From an uncultured Eggerthella sp. (GTDB lineage Bacteria > Actinomycetota > Coriobacteriia > Coriobacteriales > Eggerthellaceae): a DNA stretch of 40,092 nucleotides. Where the stretch lies: NCBI GenBank assembly GCA_900556585.1, contig USPD01000010.1:1-40092 (forward strand). The letters run 5' to 3'. Below the pieces are notes generated by a model. That model was not told the origin of the DNA. It made no database searches and saw nothing but the letters and a program-made list of their open reading frames with translations. Both the position numbers and the translations under genes were made by a program. The first letter of the stretch is position 1; each line of letters opens with the position of its first letter. Positions 17,105 to 26,048 of this stretch are shown in pieces.

Positions 17105-17449
17105 ACTAATCTCCTTTATTATTTACCCGCCTCGTATAAAAGGCTGTTTACCTGCTATGTATTACTAGCTGTAGCTACCCATACAAAAAGCCCTTGTTTA
17201 ACTGACGTCATTTACGCAGTGCAATTTCACAACTGAGATGCTTTAGTAATATCATAAATTCATTTCGTCCTTGCGATTATAGAACCGCTTTGCGTCACGC
17301 CAAATAACATTCACGAATTCGTGTAAGAGAAGTTTTCGATAACCAGCTATAAACAATTGAAATTCAATTGACAAACCTGTTTTGTAGCAGCAGTATTTTC
17401 TAATCATTACCAGTAATTTCTTACTAATTCCAAAAAGGAAGATGCACGT
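17105..17449. promoter_or_regulatory. Divergent metY-metA regulatory region
   Basis: The region must hold promoters for both genes. For metA a consensus-like promoter is visible: TTGACA at 17368-17373, 17 bp, then CAGTAT at 17391-17396. For metY no single promoter is clear. The 8-bp palindrome TGACGTCA lies at 17203-17210 and may be a regulator site shared by both genes. No SAM riboswitch core (such as the SAM-I helices with conserved GAUGAGA-type motifs) was found, so repression by a protein is more likely. Confidence 0.45.
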
Positions 17450-18373
17450 ATGCCTATTAGAATTCCCGATACCCTTCCTGCAACAGGGGTACTAGAAAGC
17501 GAAAATATTTTCGTTATGACCGAGCACCGGGCAATCCACCAGGATATCCGCCCATTGAAGGTGCTTATCCTGAACTTGATGCCCCTCAAAATTGAAACAG
17601 AAACGCAAATTTTGAGAAAATTATCCAATACCCCTCTTCAGGTAGAAATAGACCTCTTACAAACTGTTACCCATCATTCCTCTCACGTACCGGTAGAACA
17701 TCTAAAGTCTTTTTATGTTGGATTAGATGACATCCAAGAAAAACACTACGATGGCATGATTATTACAGGCGCACCCGTAGAAAAGATGGAATTCGAGCAA
17801 GTGGATTACTGGCCCGAACTGTGTAATATCTTCGAATGGGCCAAAACCAATGTATTTTCTACCTTGTATTTATGCTGGGGTGCTCAGGCGGGTATTTATT
17901 ACCATTACGGCGTTCAGAAACACATGCTTCCAGAAAAACTCACCGGTGTATTTGAGCATCATATTTTAAAGCCAAGTTCCCCTTTGGTGCGTGGGTTTGA
18001 TGATGTGGTACATGCACCTCATTCACGCTACACCGGCGTATATGCGGAAGATATTGCATCAAAACAAGATTTAGAATTGATAGCAGTATCCGACGAAGCA
18101 GGTGTATTCATTGCTAAAAGCACAAACAGTCGTCACTTTTTTGTCTTCGGCCACCCCGAATACGACACCGACACCTTAGCCAATGAATACAAACGCGATG
18201 TTAAAAAAGGTTTAAACCCCGCAATTCCGAAGCACTACTTCCCCAACGATGACCCTAATCAGCGTCCTATTTCCAATTGGCGTGCCGCAGCGCAGCTGCT
18301 CTACACCAACTGGCTGAACTATTATGTTTACCAGGCAACACCGTACGACATCAAGCAAGTGGGCACCCATTAG
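17450..18373 (+). CDS. metA: Homoserine O-acetyltransferase (MetA family)
   Basis: The 307-residue protein is a complete MetA-family acyltransferase. Catalytic residues are all present: Cys142 in LCWGAQAG, His235 and Glu237 in FGHPEYD. The residue known to set acyl-CoA choice, position 111, is Glu (TGAPVEK), as in the acetyl-CoA-using Bacillus enzyme; Gly there marks succinyl-CoA use in E. coli. The likely reaction is therefore homoserine plus acetyl-CoA to O-acetylhomoserine, feeding the divergent metY. Many databases would still label it homoserine O-succinyltransferase. An AAGGAAG ribosome-binding site precedes the ATG, and a TTGACA/CAGTAT promoter lies 55-80 bases upstream. The enzyme is cytosolic. 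Confidence 0.93.
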   Translation: MPIRIPDTLPATGVLESENIFVMTEHRAIHQDIRPLKVLILNLMPLKIETETQILRKLSNTPLQVEIDLLQTVTHHSSHVPVEHLKSFYVGLDDIQEKHYDGMIITGAPVEKMEFEQVDYWPELCNIFEWAKTNVFSTLYLCWGAQAGIYYHYGVQKHMLPEKLTGVFEHHILKPSSPLVRGFDDVVHAPHSRYTGVYAEDIASKQDLELIAVSDEAGVFIAKSTNSRHFFVFGHPEYDTDTLANEYKRDVKKGLNPAIPKHYFPNDDPNQRPISNWRAAAQLLYTNWLNYYVYQATPYDIKQVGTH

Positions 18374-18423
18374 CCATGTCTAACAGATCTAAGAACGTCA
18401 TCAACACGGGCATGAAGTTTCAG

Positions 18424-19758
18424 CTATAAATGCAGCTTTCTATAAGCGATTATCCCTACAACAACCGAGACTAGAACAAGGACAAAAAATAACCCTATTG
18501 GCAACATTAATCCATCACTAGTCTCGGGAAGCAATTGCTTACTATCGTCATCCAGGACAGTATTGCTCGCCGCTTGTCCTTCGATACCCTGTTCTTCGGC
18601 AGCAGAAACAACAAACTCAGTCGTAGCGATTCCAGTATCAGACACAATGCTTAACGTGTGCTCTCCAACAGAAAGAGAATCCAGATAGGAGGCATTCAGG
18701 GTAACAATGGTGCTCCCCCTTTTTACCGTGTAATTTGAAGGGTTGACATCTATGTTATCCACCTGAACCTTTTGGAAATCATCAAAAGCAGCATTTGAGA
18801 TAAAGGTTAAAACCGCACCGCTACCTTTATGCCAAGTGGTTTTGATGCCAGAGATAATTGAGGGTGTGAAATCAGGATTAATAGAACCACACACGGTACA
18901 GTAGCCGTCATTTCCCCAATCATGACCAGTTGCGGAAATTACGGTCTCGGCGGGGTCGATATATTCCTGACCTTCAGCATCACTAAAGCATTCGTCACAC
19001 CATTTGCAGATCCAGTATTCTTTATTACCATCTTCAGTACAGGTTGGATCCTTTGCCTCTGTTTTAGCTAAGTAATGATCAGCAATACCCACAACTTTGT
19101 CACCGTATTGCGACCAAGAGTTTTTGTAAGCTTCGATAAGTTCTTTGCTATGAGGAACTTCAATTATAGTAGGACACTCAAAGAACGCATCTTGATCAAG
19201 CTTAGGCGGATCCATTGCAAACACCGTCACTGTTTTTAGGGAATGATCGTAACAAAAAGCAGCATATCCGATGTATTCAACAGAACCTGGAATAGTAATA
19301 GATTCAAGAGAACGACAATCAGTAAAAGCATTATTCCCGATACTTTTGACACCATCGTGAATCTCAATCTTGGAAAGATTTATACACCCACAGAAAGCAG
19401 CATATCCGATGCATTTAACGGAGCCTGGAATAACAACAGATTTAAGGGAATGGCAGTAGGTAAAAGCATTATCCCCAATCCCTGCAATAATGAATGCATT
19501 TCCTTCCTTATCCGTTACGCTACCACTCAAATCAAGAGAAATGAATTCTTTGGATAAATTACAACCAATCGAAAGACAATTGGAATTATCAGAATCTACA
19601 GTTACGTTATTAAGCACAATGCTGCTATCGTCAACATAAGTTAAAGTTTCATCGCTGGCATCATAAGTCCAATCGCCTGGAGAAGCGAACGCTAATCCGG
19701 GAGCAATCACCAAAGCAAAGCAAAAGCCCATAAGTATTGTTAGAATCCATCTCTTCAT
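18424..19758 (-). CDS. LRR surface protein with LPETS sorting signal
   Basis: The 444-residue protein has a signal peptide (MKRWILTILMGFCFALVI…AFA), an N-terminal beta-rich stretch and three to four degenerate LRR_5 repeats (about residues 85-180; e.g. LKSVVIPGSVKCIGYAAF). It then carries the cassette shared with the proteins at 5545 and 36202: a CxxC module (CKWCDECFSDAEG), a TVCGSINPDF segment, an X2-like Ig domain (KVQVDNIDVNPSNYTVKRGS), and a cell-wall signal LPETSD, a hydrophobic helix and RKLHL. LPETS is the closest of the three to canonical LPXTG. It is a predicted sortase-linked adhesin or matrix-binding protein. It is convergent with metA, only 50 bases apart. It has fewer and more divergent repeats than the 676-residue paralogue and is AT-richer. 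Confidence 0.85.
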   Translation of the reverse strand: MKRWILTILMGFCFALVIAPGLAFASPGDWTYDASDETLTYVDDSSIVLNNVTVDSDNSNCLSIGCNLSKEFISLDLSGSVTDKEGNAFIIAGIGDNAFTYCHSLKSVVIPGSVKCIGYAAFCGCINLSKIEIHDGVKSIGNNAFTDCRSLESITIPGSVEYIGYAAFCYDHSLKTVTVFAMDPPKLDQDAFFECPTIIEVPHSKELIEAYKNSWSQYGDKVVGIADHYLAKTEAKDPTCTEDGNKEYWICKWCDECFSDAEGQEYIDPAETVISATGHDWGNDGYCTVCGSINPDFTPSIISGIKTTWHKGSGAVLTFISNAAFDDFQKVQVDNIDVNPSNYTVKRGSTIVTLNASYLDSLSVGEHTLSIVSDTGIATTEFVVSAAEEQGIEGQAASNTVLDDDSKQLLPETSDGLMLPIGLFFVLVLVSVVVGIIAYRKLHL

Positions 19759-20248
19759 GACGAGTCTTCCTATCTTGCTTAACTAATAGCTTAATCATCA
19801 TTCAATAAAAGTAGGCTTATTCATACACAAAGTCTTATAGAAAGGCTGACAGCAACTAGACAAATTAAGAAAAAAACTTCAGCTGCACAGCCCATCATCA
19901 AAGCCGTTTGGCAGTATAAACCAACTAACTCTCTAAAAGGAAAACCTCAAAATGTAAAAGTTTCTCGATGCTTTTAAACAAACAAAAATAGCGCTCAATC
20001 AAAACCGAAGGTCGAGCTAGAAGGAAAGCATACATAGCTCGAAAACGAAAGTTCGTTCTTGTGCTTTTATACGTAAAAACCCACAAAGAAAAAGCATATA
20101 TTTCACCGAAACATAATCAGTAAAGAATGCCGAAAGTAAACAAATGCGTGAATTGTATTTGAACGTGTTTCTTCAAAATGAAATGTATGTAATAATTGCT
20201 ACTATTTTAATAGCATTTTAACTATTTAAACATTAAAAGGAGTAATTA
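19759..20248. other. AT-rich divergent intergenic region
   Basis: This 490-base stretch lies between two divergent surface-protein genes. No open frame beyond a few codons, no tRNA and no strong inverted repeat was seen. Several TTGxxx and TATxxT-like words exist near 20153-20200, but none pair at promoter spacing convincingly. The ribosome-binding site AAAAGGAG of the downstream gene ends about eight bases before its ATG at 20249. Confidence 0.4.
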
Positions 20249-23200
20249 ATGACAAAAGTCAACCGACCCGCCAATACCGCGCTAGCAGCCATGTTAGCCT
20301 TTTCTATGGCTACACCTATTTCCAGCGCATATGCACAAGATACTTTAACGCACGATGAACAGCCTCCCCCTATTGAAGCTACCACAAACAATGCGAGTGA
20401 GAGCCCCGAAAAAACTACTACCACCACCGACACTCTTCCTTCCCTAGAAGAAAGCACAACAAACAACACACTTACTTCCTCGGAGGCAACTTCAGCTAAA
20501 GACGAAAACAACAATACAACTACCCAAAATGGATCAGATGTTACGATAAAAGCTGAATCGGCTCCAGCATCAACAACCAGTCAAAATGAAATCTCGCAAT
20601 CCTCTACTCTTAAAGAGGGCGATATTGTTATTGATGAAACAACTTTTCCTGATAAAACATTCAGAGAATGGGTTCAAAACCCTGCCAACCTTAACGGTGC
20701 AGGCTCCGATGGTGTACTCACTCTTGCCGAGCGCGAAGCTATCACTGAGATCGTTATAACTAAAAAGCAAATTACCAGCCTAAAAGGCATAGAATTATTC
20801 CCCAATATAACGTTTCTCAACGCTGAGGATAACCATCTTGAAAAGGTCGACCTTTCCGGAAACCCTGAACTCCTCAGCGTCTATCTGCGCAACAATAAAC
20901 TAAAGAATATCGATTTCTCCCATAACACCAAGCTGGAATTCATAGAAGTCTTCAGTAACTATCTTGAAAAGATAGATCTTTCCATGCTGCCCAATTTGAA
21001 ATTCGCTCACCTTGACTGGAATAAGCTCAAGGTAATCGACCTGAGCAAAAACACCAAACTCGAAGGTGATGGTTTTGTCGGAAACAATAACCCATTAGAA
21101 AAAGTGATTCTTCCTACTATTCCTGGAAAAACATTCGATACGTTTGTAATCTCAGAACTTAATACTTTCGAAGGGTATTCCAGCACACTTCCCCAATGGT
21201 ATACCACCTCTGATTTTCAGGATGGGACCGGCTTTACTCCTTCAACAATACAAGACCAAACTTCTCAGCCTTTTAATGGTCAAACCCTCTATGCAAAACG
21301 CACTCCCAACACATATACCATTCAATTCAATTCCAATGGTGGCGAAGGATCTATCGATCCCATTCCTAGAACATGGGACGACGGCCTATCACCTCTCCCT
21401 TCAAACACATTCAATCGTCTAGGATACCGTTTTATTGGGTGGAGTACTGACCCTAACAGCTCCACAGCATCTTATATAGATTTACAGGAAGTCGAAAACA
21501 TTGGTGGAGCAAAAGATACCAATGCTACGGTTACTCTTTATGCTGTCTGGGAGCCCATCGAAGAATCTTCGGGCTATTTCCGAGACCAACTTAATTCCAC
21601 CCAGCAATCTCTCTACGATAACTTAGCCTCTCAACTTCCCGAGCTCACCGATCCTAATAATCCAAGTCCTGTTGAACTATACGTTCCTGCGGGACAAGAG
21701 AATTCTCTCGGACGAGTGCTCTTCGCAGTACTGCGCGACCATCCTGAATATTTCTGGATCGATTTTTCAAAACTCTCGTGGCAAGACCTAGGCAACATGC
21801 GTTATGCGCTTGACCTAAAGCCTTCGTACGATTCCTACTTCGTTGATGGCTTTACCGCTGAAAATCTTTCAACCTACCAAAGCCAGTTTGGACAGAAAGT
21901 CACCGAAATCGTTGCAAATGCTCCCACCGATCCCGTTCTCGCAGTTCGATATTTCAATCAGTGGCTTGTCCAGAACAACACGTACAACTCCAACGGTGTA
22001 GGTGCGTCTAACTTTTCGCGCACAGCAGCTAGCGGCATCTTGAGCAATAACGACAGCTCCCAAGGACCCGTTTGCTATGGCTATGCCACCGCCATGAAAG
22101 TCCTCCTTGATAGAGCAGGTATAGAAAACGCCTATATTGAAGGCTGGGCTTATAACGGTAATAACGGTACAGGCGAGCAACATGCATGGAACTACGTTGC
22201 TATTGATGGAGCATGGTATGCTATCGATCCAACCTGGAACGACTCCCCTACTAACTCATCGGCACTACAGGAAACCTATTTCCTTGTGGGATCTTCCACT
22301 ATCACAACCCCGAATTTACCAAACCGTGAGTCTTTCGGCGCAAACCATGACCCTTCAAAAAGTCCAGCCGCTAACTATCAACTAGGATACCCATCGTTAT
22401 CTTCTGACGCTTACCAAGCCACCTTACTAGGGAAGTTCGAAGTAATAAATAGTGACGGGTCAACAACCTATGCAACCTTAGATGATGCACTTAATGCTGC
22501 CTCTGATGGTAGTACCGTGCGTCTTTGGGATAATGCAACACTGAAAAGCTCGGTTACTGTAACCAACAACGTGATTCTTAACACCAACGGGAACACAATA
22601 GATTGCGGCACGTTTTCTATCACGGTTCCCTCTGACGCAACACTTACGGTTACCAATTCAACCGAAACCCAATCAGAAATCAAAACTAATTCGGGTGGCG
22701 CTTTCAACAATAACGGCACCTTAAAGGTTGATCCGTTCATTAAGATCAAGAGTAATACGCTTGGCTCTTCTGCTGTGCAAGGAAACGAACCTCTTGCTGG
22801 AACTCATACCTATTTGTCGGTTATCAACAATAAAGCAACTTACCAGTCATATTTCGTTCTTGAACCGCTTCAGCCAAGCCCTGGTGAGGTAGACCTCGCA
22901 AACCTTTCATCAAACGCAGGACAAGAACTCATGGTAAGCGACCTGGTTTCCTATGTGCAGACATCAGGCAAGCCCCCGGTCGTATTCTACTATCAGCCAA
23001 ACTCAAACAATACGGTAGCTGTTCCCAATCAGCCCTCTCTTGAGTGGACACTTGTTTCTGGACCAGAAATTACCGAAAACGAGTTAGTGGCTAAAAACAC
23101 CCCCAACAATTCACCCCTAACGAAAGGCACTTACACCTTTAAAGCATCTGCCTATGATTATGATTTGTCCTATGAAATTACGGTAACAAACAAGTCGCTT

Positions 23201-24292
23201 GAATCCTATATTGAGCAGCAGTTATCCGAAGTGAAAACCGCCGTTGATAACATCGAACAGCAAGCAGCACAAGGGGAATTCACGCGCTACGATACCGAAA
23301 TGCTTACCAACGCCTTCGCTTCCATGAAGGAAAATTTGGGCTCTGTAAACTCGCAAGCAGAAGCAGATTCGTTATTGGATGATTTACGCGAACAAATTAA
23401 CAGCATTCCATCAACGAAAGATCGCGCAGGCAAAGTTGAACAGGCTTGGCGAAACCTCCATGATGAAACAGTCAATTTAGCTACAGAGGGCTCGGTTACC
23501 TTTAACAACGCGTCTACCTTGCTAGCAGCAAGCCAAGCTGCCCTTCAGGATGCGCAAGCAGATAGACTTATTGGAATTTCATCCTTCCCTGAAGGCATGA
23601 CCGCTGACGATAAAAATCTTATTGCCGGAAAAGCAATTAAGCTTCTTCAAGAAGGTGGCGCAATAGAGAAACTGTCTGCTCTTGAACAAGCCAGCCAGTG
23701 GGCGCAAAATGCGCAACAAGTTATTTCCCAGCTTCCAGATTCTCCTAGCACTCAGGATATTCCTATGCTTCAGGCTCTGCTGACTTCATACGATGCGCTT
23801 AGTTCACCCGCAGCTGCGCTCGTAAATTCAGATGCCACCAACCAAATTTCTGAACTAATCGAGCAAGCAATTGCATCAGGCTTACCCGGAGGCTCTACCG
23901 ATCCCGATCCTAACCCGAGCCCGGAGCCAGATCCGGACCCAAGCCCCAATCCGAACCCCGACCCTGGCCATAACGGATCGAACGGTTCTGGCAGCCCAGA
24001 ATCAAATGGTCCTGATGGAACAACCAAGCCTCAAACGCCCGAATCATCGGGACAATCAGGAAATACATCAGGTTCAAACAAGAACACCGGTAATGCTGCC
24101 GAAAGCAATGCTACAGAAGCAACAGGAGAAATAAGTTTAACCAACTCTCAGGAGCCCAACGCAGAACAGAGCGAAACTGCTCAGAACAACAGAGAAACAA
24201 GTAACGTTGGCTTCATAGCGGGAGCTGCAGGCTTACTTGCCGCACTTGCCGCTGGCGCCACAGCAGGCATTCGCCGCAAACTAAAAAAATAA
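20249..24292 (+). CDS. Large secreted LRR/transglutaminase-like surface protein
   Basis: The 1347-residue protein has a signal peptide (cleavage after AYA, residue 29) and a Thr/Ser-rich spacer. A segment (FPDKTFREWV…GVLTLAE) precedes several leucine-rich repeats (about 170-285), then a Listeria-Bacteroides (Flg_new) repeat (TIQFNSNGGEG…LGYRFIGWS…LYAVW, about 350-430). A transglutaminase-like core has the complete triad Cys609 (GPVCYGYATAMK), His645 (GEQHAWNYV) and Asp660 (WYAIDPTWND). Low-complexity, helical and Asp-Pro-rich (DPDPNPSP) segments follow. The C-terminus is a hydrophobic helix and RRKLKK without LPXTG. Such secreted cores can be peptidases or protein cross-linkers; which applies is unknown. 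An AAAAGGAG ribosome-binding site precedes the ATG. The gene ends against the ubiquitin-domain gene across a shared terminator. Confidence 0.88.
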   Translation: MTKVNRPANTALAAMLAFSMATPISSAYAQDTLTHDEQPPPIEATTNNASESPEKTTTTTDTLPSLEESTTNNTLTSSEATSAKDENNNTTTQNGSDVTIKAESAPASTTSQNEISQSSTLKEGDIVIDETTFPDKTFREWVQNPANLNGAGSDGVLTLAEREAITEIVITKKQITSLKGIELFPNITFLNAEDNHLEKVDLSGNPELLSVYLRNNKLKNIDFSHNTKLEFIEVFSNYLEKIDLSMLPNLKFAHLDWNKLKVIDLSKNTKLEGDGFVGNNNPLEKVILPTIPGKTFDTFVISELNTFEGYSSTLPQWYTTSDFQDGTGFTPSTIQDQTSQPFNGQTLYAKRTPNTYTIQFNSNGGEGSIDPIPRTWDDGLSPLPSNTFNRLGYRFIGWSTDPNSSTASYIDLQEVENIGGAKDTNATVTLYAVWEPIEESSGYFRDQLNSTQQSLYDNLASQLPELTDPNNPSPVELYVPAGQENSLGRVLFAVLRDHPEYFWIDFSKLSWQDLGNMRYALDLKPSYDSYFVDGFTAENLSTYQSQFGQKVTEIVANAPTDPVLAVRYFNQWLVQNNTYNSNGVGASNFSRTAASGILSNNDSSQGPVCYGYATAMKVLLDRAGIENAYIEGWAYNGNNGTGEQHAWNYVAIDGAWYAIDPTWNDSPTNSSALQETYFLVGSSTITTPNLPNRESFGANHDPSKSPAANYQLGYPSLSSDAYQATLLGKFEVINSDGSTTYATLDDALNAASDGSTVRLWDNATLKSSVTVTNNVILNTNGNTIDCGTFSITVPSDATLTVTNSTETQSEIKTNSGGAFNNNGTLKVDPFIKIKSNTLGSSAVQGNEPLAGTHTYLSVINNKATYQSYFVLEPLQPSPGEVDLANLSSNAGQELMVSDLVSYVQTSGKPPVVFYYQPNSNNTVAVPNQPSLEWTLVSGPEITENELVAKNTPNNSPLTKGTYTFKASAYDYDLSYEITVTNKSLESYIEQQLSEVKTAVDNIEQQAAQGEFTRYDTEMLTNAFASMKENLGSVNSQAEADSLLDDLREQINSIPSTKDRAGKVEQAWRNLHDETVNLATEGSVTFNNASTLLAASQAALQDAQADRLIGISSFPEGMTADDKNLIAGKAIKLLQEGGAIEKLSALEQASQWAQNAQQVISQLPDSPSTQDIPMLQALLTSYDALSSPAAALVNSDATNQISELIEQAIASGLPGGSTDPDPNPSPEPDPDPSPNPNPDPGHNGSNGSGSPESNGPDGTTKPQTPESSGQSGNTSGSNKNTGNAAESNATEATGEISLTNSQEPNAEQSETAQNNRETSNVGFIAGAAGLLAALAAGATAGIRRKLKK

Positions 24293-24357
24293 GAAGATAA
24301 AACATCTTCTTATCTCAATTAGGTGTTTTAAAAAAGGAGCTCACTAGAGCTCCTTTT
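24290..24357. terminator. Bidirectional double hairpin between convergent genes
   Basis: Two hairpins follow each other. TAAGAAGAT (24290-24298) pairs with ATCTTCTTA (24304-24312) and includes the stop codon of the upstream gene. AAAAGGAGCTC (24332-24342) pairs perfectly with GAGCTCCTTTT (24347-24357) around ACTA; T-rich sequence follows on the plus side and the A-run gives a T-run on the minus side. It should terminate both convergent genes. Confidence 0.85.
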
Positions 24358-24383
24358 ATTACTTACACATTGTTGGTTTTTCA

Positions 24384-25202
24384 TCAGAAACTGCGTTTTC
24401 TCAAAGCAAACCCCGCCATCGCTACCGATGCAAGAGCACAAAACGTAAAAGCTAGTGCAGATACAAGAGTCTTGTCTCCAGTCTTTGCCAGCGTGCTCCC
24501 CGCAGTTGGTGAATTATCTTTAGTATTAGCGCTATTTGGCTTACCGCCCAACAATTCACTGTCAGCATCATCAACAGAAGACTGGCTAGAATCAGATGAT
24601 GGATTATTCCCCTCATCATCAGCTGTCTTTGCCGAACAAGTTATTAAAACAGAACACGGAATTGACTCATACAACTTATCATCAGGGACAAAGGTTGCGT
24701 TCACGGTAATTTCACCTACCGACAATACGGTATCTGGCTCCTCAAATTCAAGATGACCTTGAACTTGTTTGTTGCCCGCGCATGTAACCGTGATAGCCTG
24801 CCCTTCTAAACTAGCTAACGTATCTCCCTCAATTGCGCTTAATTCTATTTCTTGTTCTATTCCCAAACGTAACAGAAGATGAAGGGTGGTTTCTTTCTGG
24901 ACGTTATAATCCTGTAGGGTATTTTCGTCTTCAAGAGTTTTTCCGGCAAAAACAAGAATTTGTTCAACAGGCAAGAACCCCTCTTTATCCTGTATTTTCG
25001 CCTTAACATCTTCAATGCGATCGGTGGGTTCTACCTCAAGCGTGATGGTGCTACCTGTAAGAGTTTTAACGAAGATTTGCATACCAAAAGCGGTTGAAGG
25101 AACTGTGAGTATAAGAGCAACCACCATTGCTACCGCAAAAGCAGCAAGACCAGATAACAGATGGCTCCGCGTTGGGTTCTCTAATGAATGGCTACCAACC
25201 AT
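24384..25202 (-). CDS. Secreted, wall-anchored protein with an N-terminal ubiquitin domain
   Basis: Residues 1-40 form a signal peptide ending STAFG; the -3/-1 residues (Ala, Gly) allow cleavage so that the mature protein starts exactly at ubiquitin Met1 (residue 41). Residues 41-113 align without gaps to eukaryotic ubiquitin (MQIFVKTLTG…TITLEVEP…VKAKIQDKEG…TLHLLLRLG): by hand count 56 of 73 positions match human ubiquitin. Lysines 6, 27, 29, 33, 48 and 63 and patch residues Leu8 and His68 are kept (Ile44 is Val, Val70 is Leu); Lys11 is Ser, Gln40 is Glu and Arg42 is Ile. The RGG tail is absent: LRLG runs into IEQEIELSAIEGD, a beta-rich MBG/YDG-like domain (about 115-190), then a Ser/Asp spacer and LAKTGD, membrane helix, RKRSF anchor. 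AAGGAG precedes the ATG. The source is probably eukaryotic ubiquitin; the function is unknown. Confidence 0.93.
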   Translation of the reverse strand: MVGSHSLENPTRSHLLSGLAAFAVAMVVALILTVPSTAFGMQIFVKTLTGSTITLEVEPTDRIEDVKAKIQDKEGFLPVEQILVFAGKTLEDENTLQDYNVQKETTLHLLLRLGIEQEIELSAIEGDTLASLEGQAITVTCAGNKQVQGHLEFEEPDTVLSVGEITVNATFVPDDKLYESIPCSVLITCSAKTADDEGNNPSSDSSQSSVDDADSELLGGKPNSANTKDNSPTAGSTLAKTGDKTLVSALAFTFCALASVAMAGFALRKRSF

Positions 25203-25368
25203 GCTTTCTCCTTTATGTTGCTATTAAAAGCAAGCGATACTATTGCAGTGCCGCTATTCCGATTTTTCGTTTTTCTTGTCTACCTCATATGGAATCAATT
25301 CTCCATATTCTAAGAATACATATTATGCAAAAAATCAGAAAGTACCGCGATCAAATAATGATAGGAAC

Positions 25369-25640
25369 CTAAACTCTAACGCACCACGCGTTAAGCCATT
25401 TCTCGCTAGACCTTCCAGGACGCACGTCCGCCGTAATGTCTATCTTCTCTATTTCGATATCATCAATCGCATCTACTAAAGCACGAAAAGATGCTTCGGT
25501 AAGATCAGTAAACCAACGCCCATTTCTTAGCCCTTCGTAATCCCCAAGTTTAAAACTGAGATAGAACACACCCCTAGGTTTAAGAGCTTTTGCGTACTTC
25601 GAAATAAGATTAGGAAGTTCGTTTGATTTTGAAAAGCATC
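25369..25640 (-). pseudogene. C-terminal remnant of a SAM-dependent methyltransferase
   Basis: A minus frame reads KSNELPNLISKYAKALKPRG then VFYLSFKLGD, a Phe-Thr-Asp-Leu segment, and DITADVRPGRSSEKWLNA to the stop at 25369-25371. This is the C-terminal third of a class I methyltransferase of the kind with an ALKPGGxFYxSFKxG strand and a final W-LN strand. The upstream motifs that bind S-adenosylmethionine are missing. The fragment begins without a start where the HNH-type gene remnant ends, in another frame, at about 25640. The join removes the 3' part of one gene and the 5' part of the other, so this fragment is not expected to be made as an enzyme. Confidence 0.6.
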
Positions 25641-26012
25641 TAAAACATTATTGAAGCCAAATTTGACTGCTGTAGAAATTAGCTGGTCATACGTTACTAA
25701 ACCGCCCGCATAGTCCACACAAGCATCCATGAACTTGCTCGACCGGTTAGTTGTTTGCCTAGGATGCTTCTTCACATGTTCGATGAGGTGCTTGGTATAG
25801 GGATTAGAAAGCTGCTCGAGAGTTACCGAATCTTTACCCTGCCTAGCTAATTCGAAAAGAGCCTTAGCAAGAGCAAACTTATAAGAAGCCGAATTGCGCC
25901 CAAAAAGAATCACACTGCGAAAGTTAGACTCCTCAACTGAGCCTGTAGTCAAATATTCGTCTATTGGCTCCTTGTCCAGCATTAATTCCTCTTCCTTGTG
26001 TGATTTGTTCAA
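25527..26012 (-). pseudogene. Truncated HNH-endonuclease-type protein fused out of frame to a methyltransferase tail
   Basis: The frame of 161 codons starts with a likely ATG (MLDKEPIDEY, residue 11, at 25982, with AGGAAGAG upstream). Residues about 30-125 (LFGRNSASYKFALAKALFEL…; …VKFGFNNVLDAF) match the N-terminal helical domain of bacterial HNH-endonuclease-domain proteins, in which FGxNNVLDAF is a conserved landmark. After DAF the frame runs into sequence belonging, in another frame, to the methyltransferase remnant, giving a nonsense tail (QNQTNFLILFRSTQ…). The HNH motif itself, expected further C-terminal, is lost. A shortened protein could be made, but no nuclease activity is expected. 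It is probably debris of a restriction or defence locus. Confidence 0.6.
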
Positions 26013-26048
26013 TCTTATATTTTTACGAGCCTACATTCCAACCCGAAA

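Noticed and set aside
17105..17449. SAM riboswitch in front of metY or metA
   Set aside because: No recognisable SAM riboswitch core helices or conserved loops were found on either strand.
24384..25202. Eukaryotic contamination as the source of the ubiquitin sequence
   Set aside because: The domain lies inside one continuous bacterial gene with ribosome-binding site, signal peptide and LAKTGD anchor like its neighbours; there are no introns or poly-ubiquitin.
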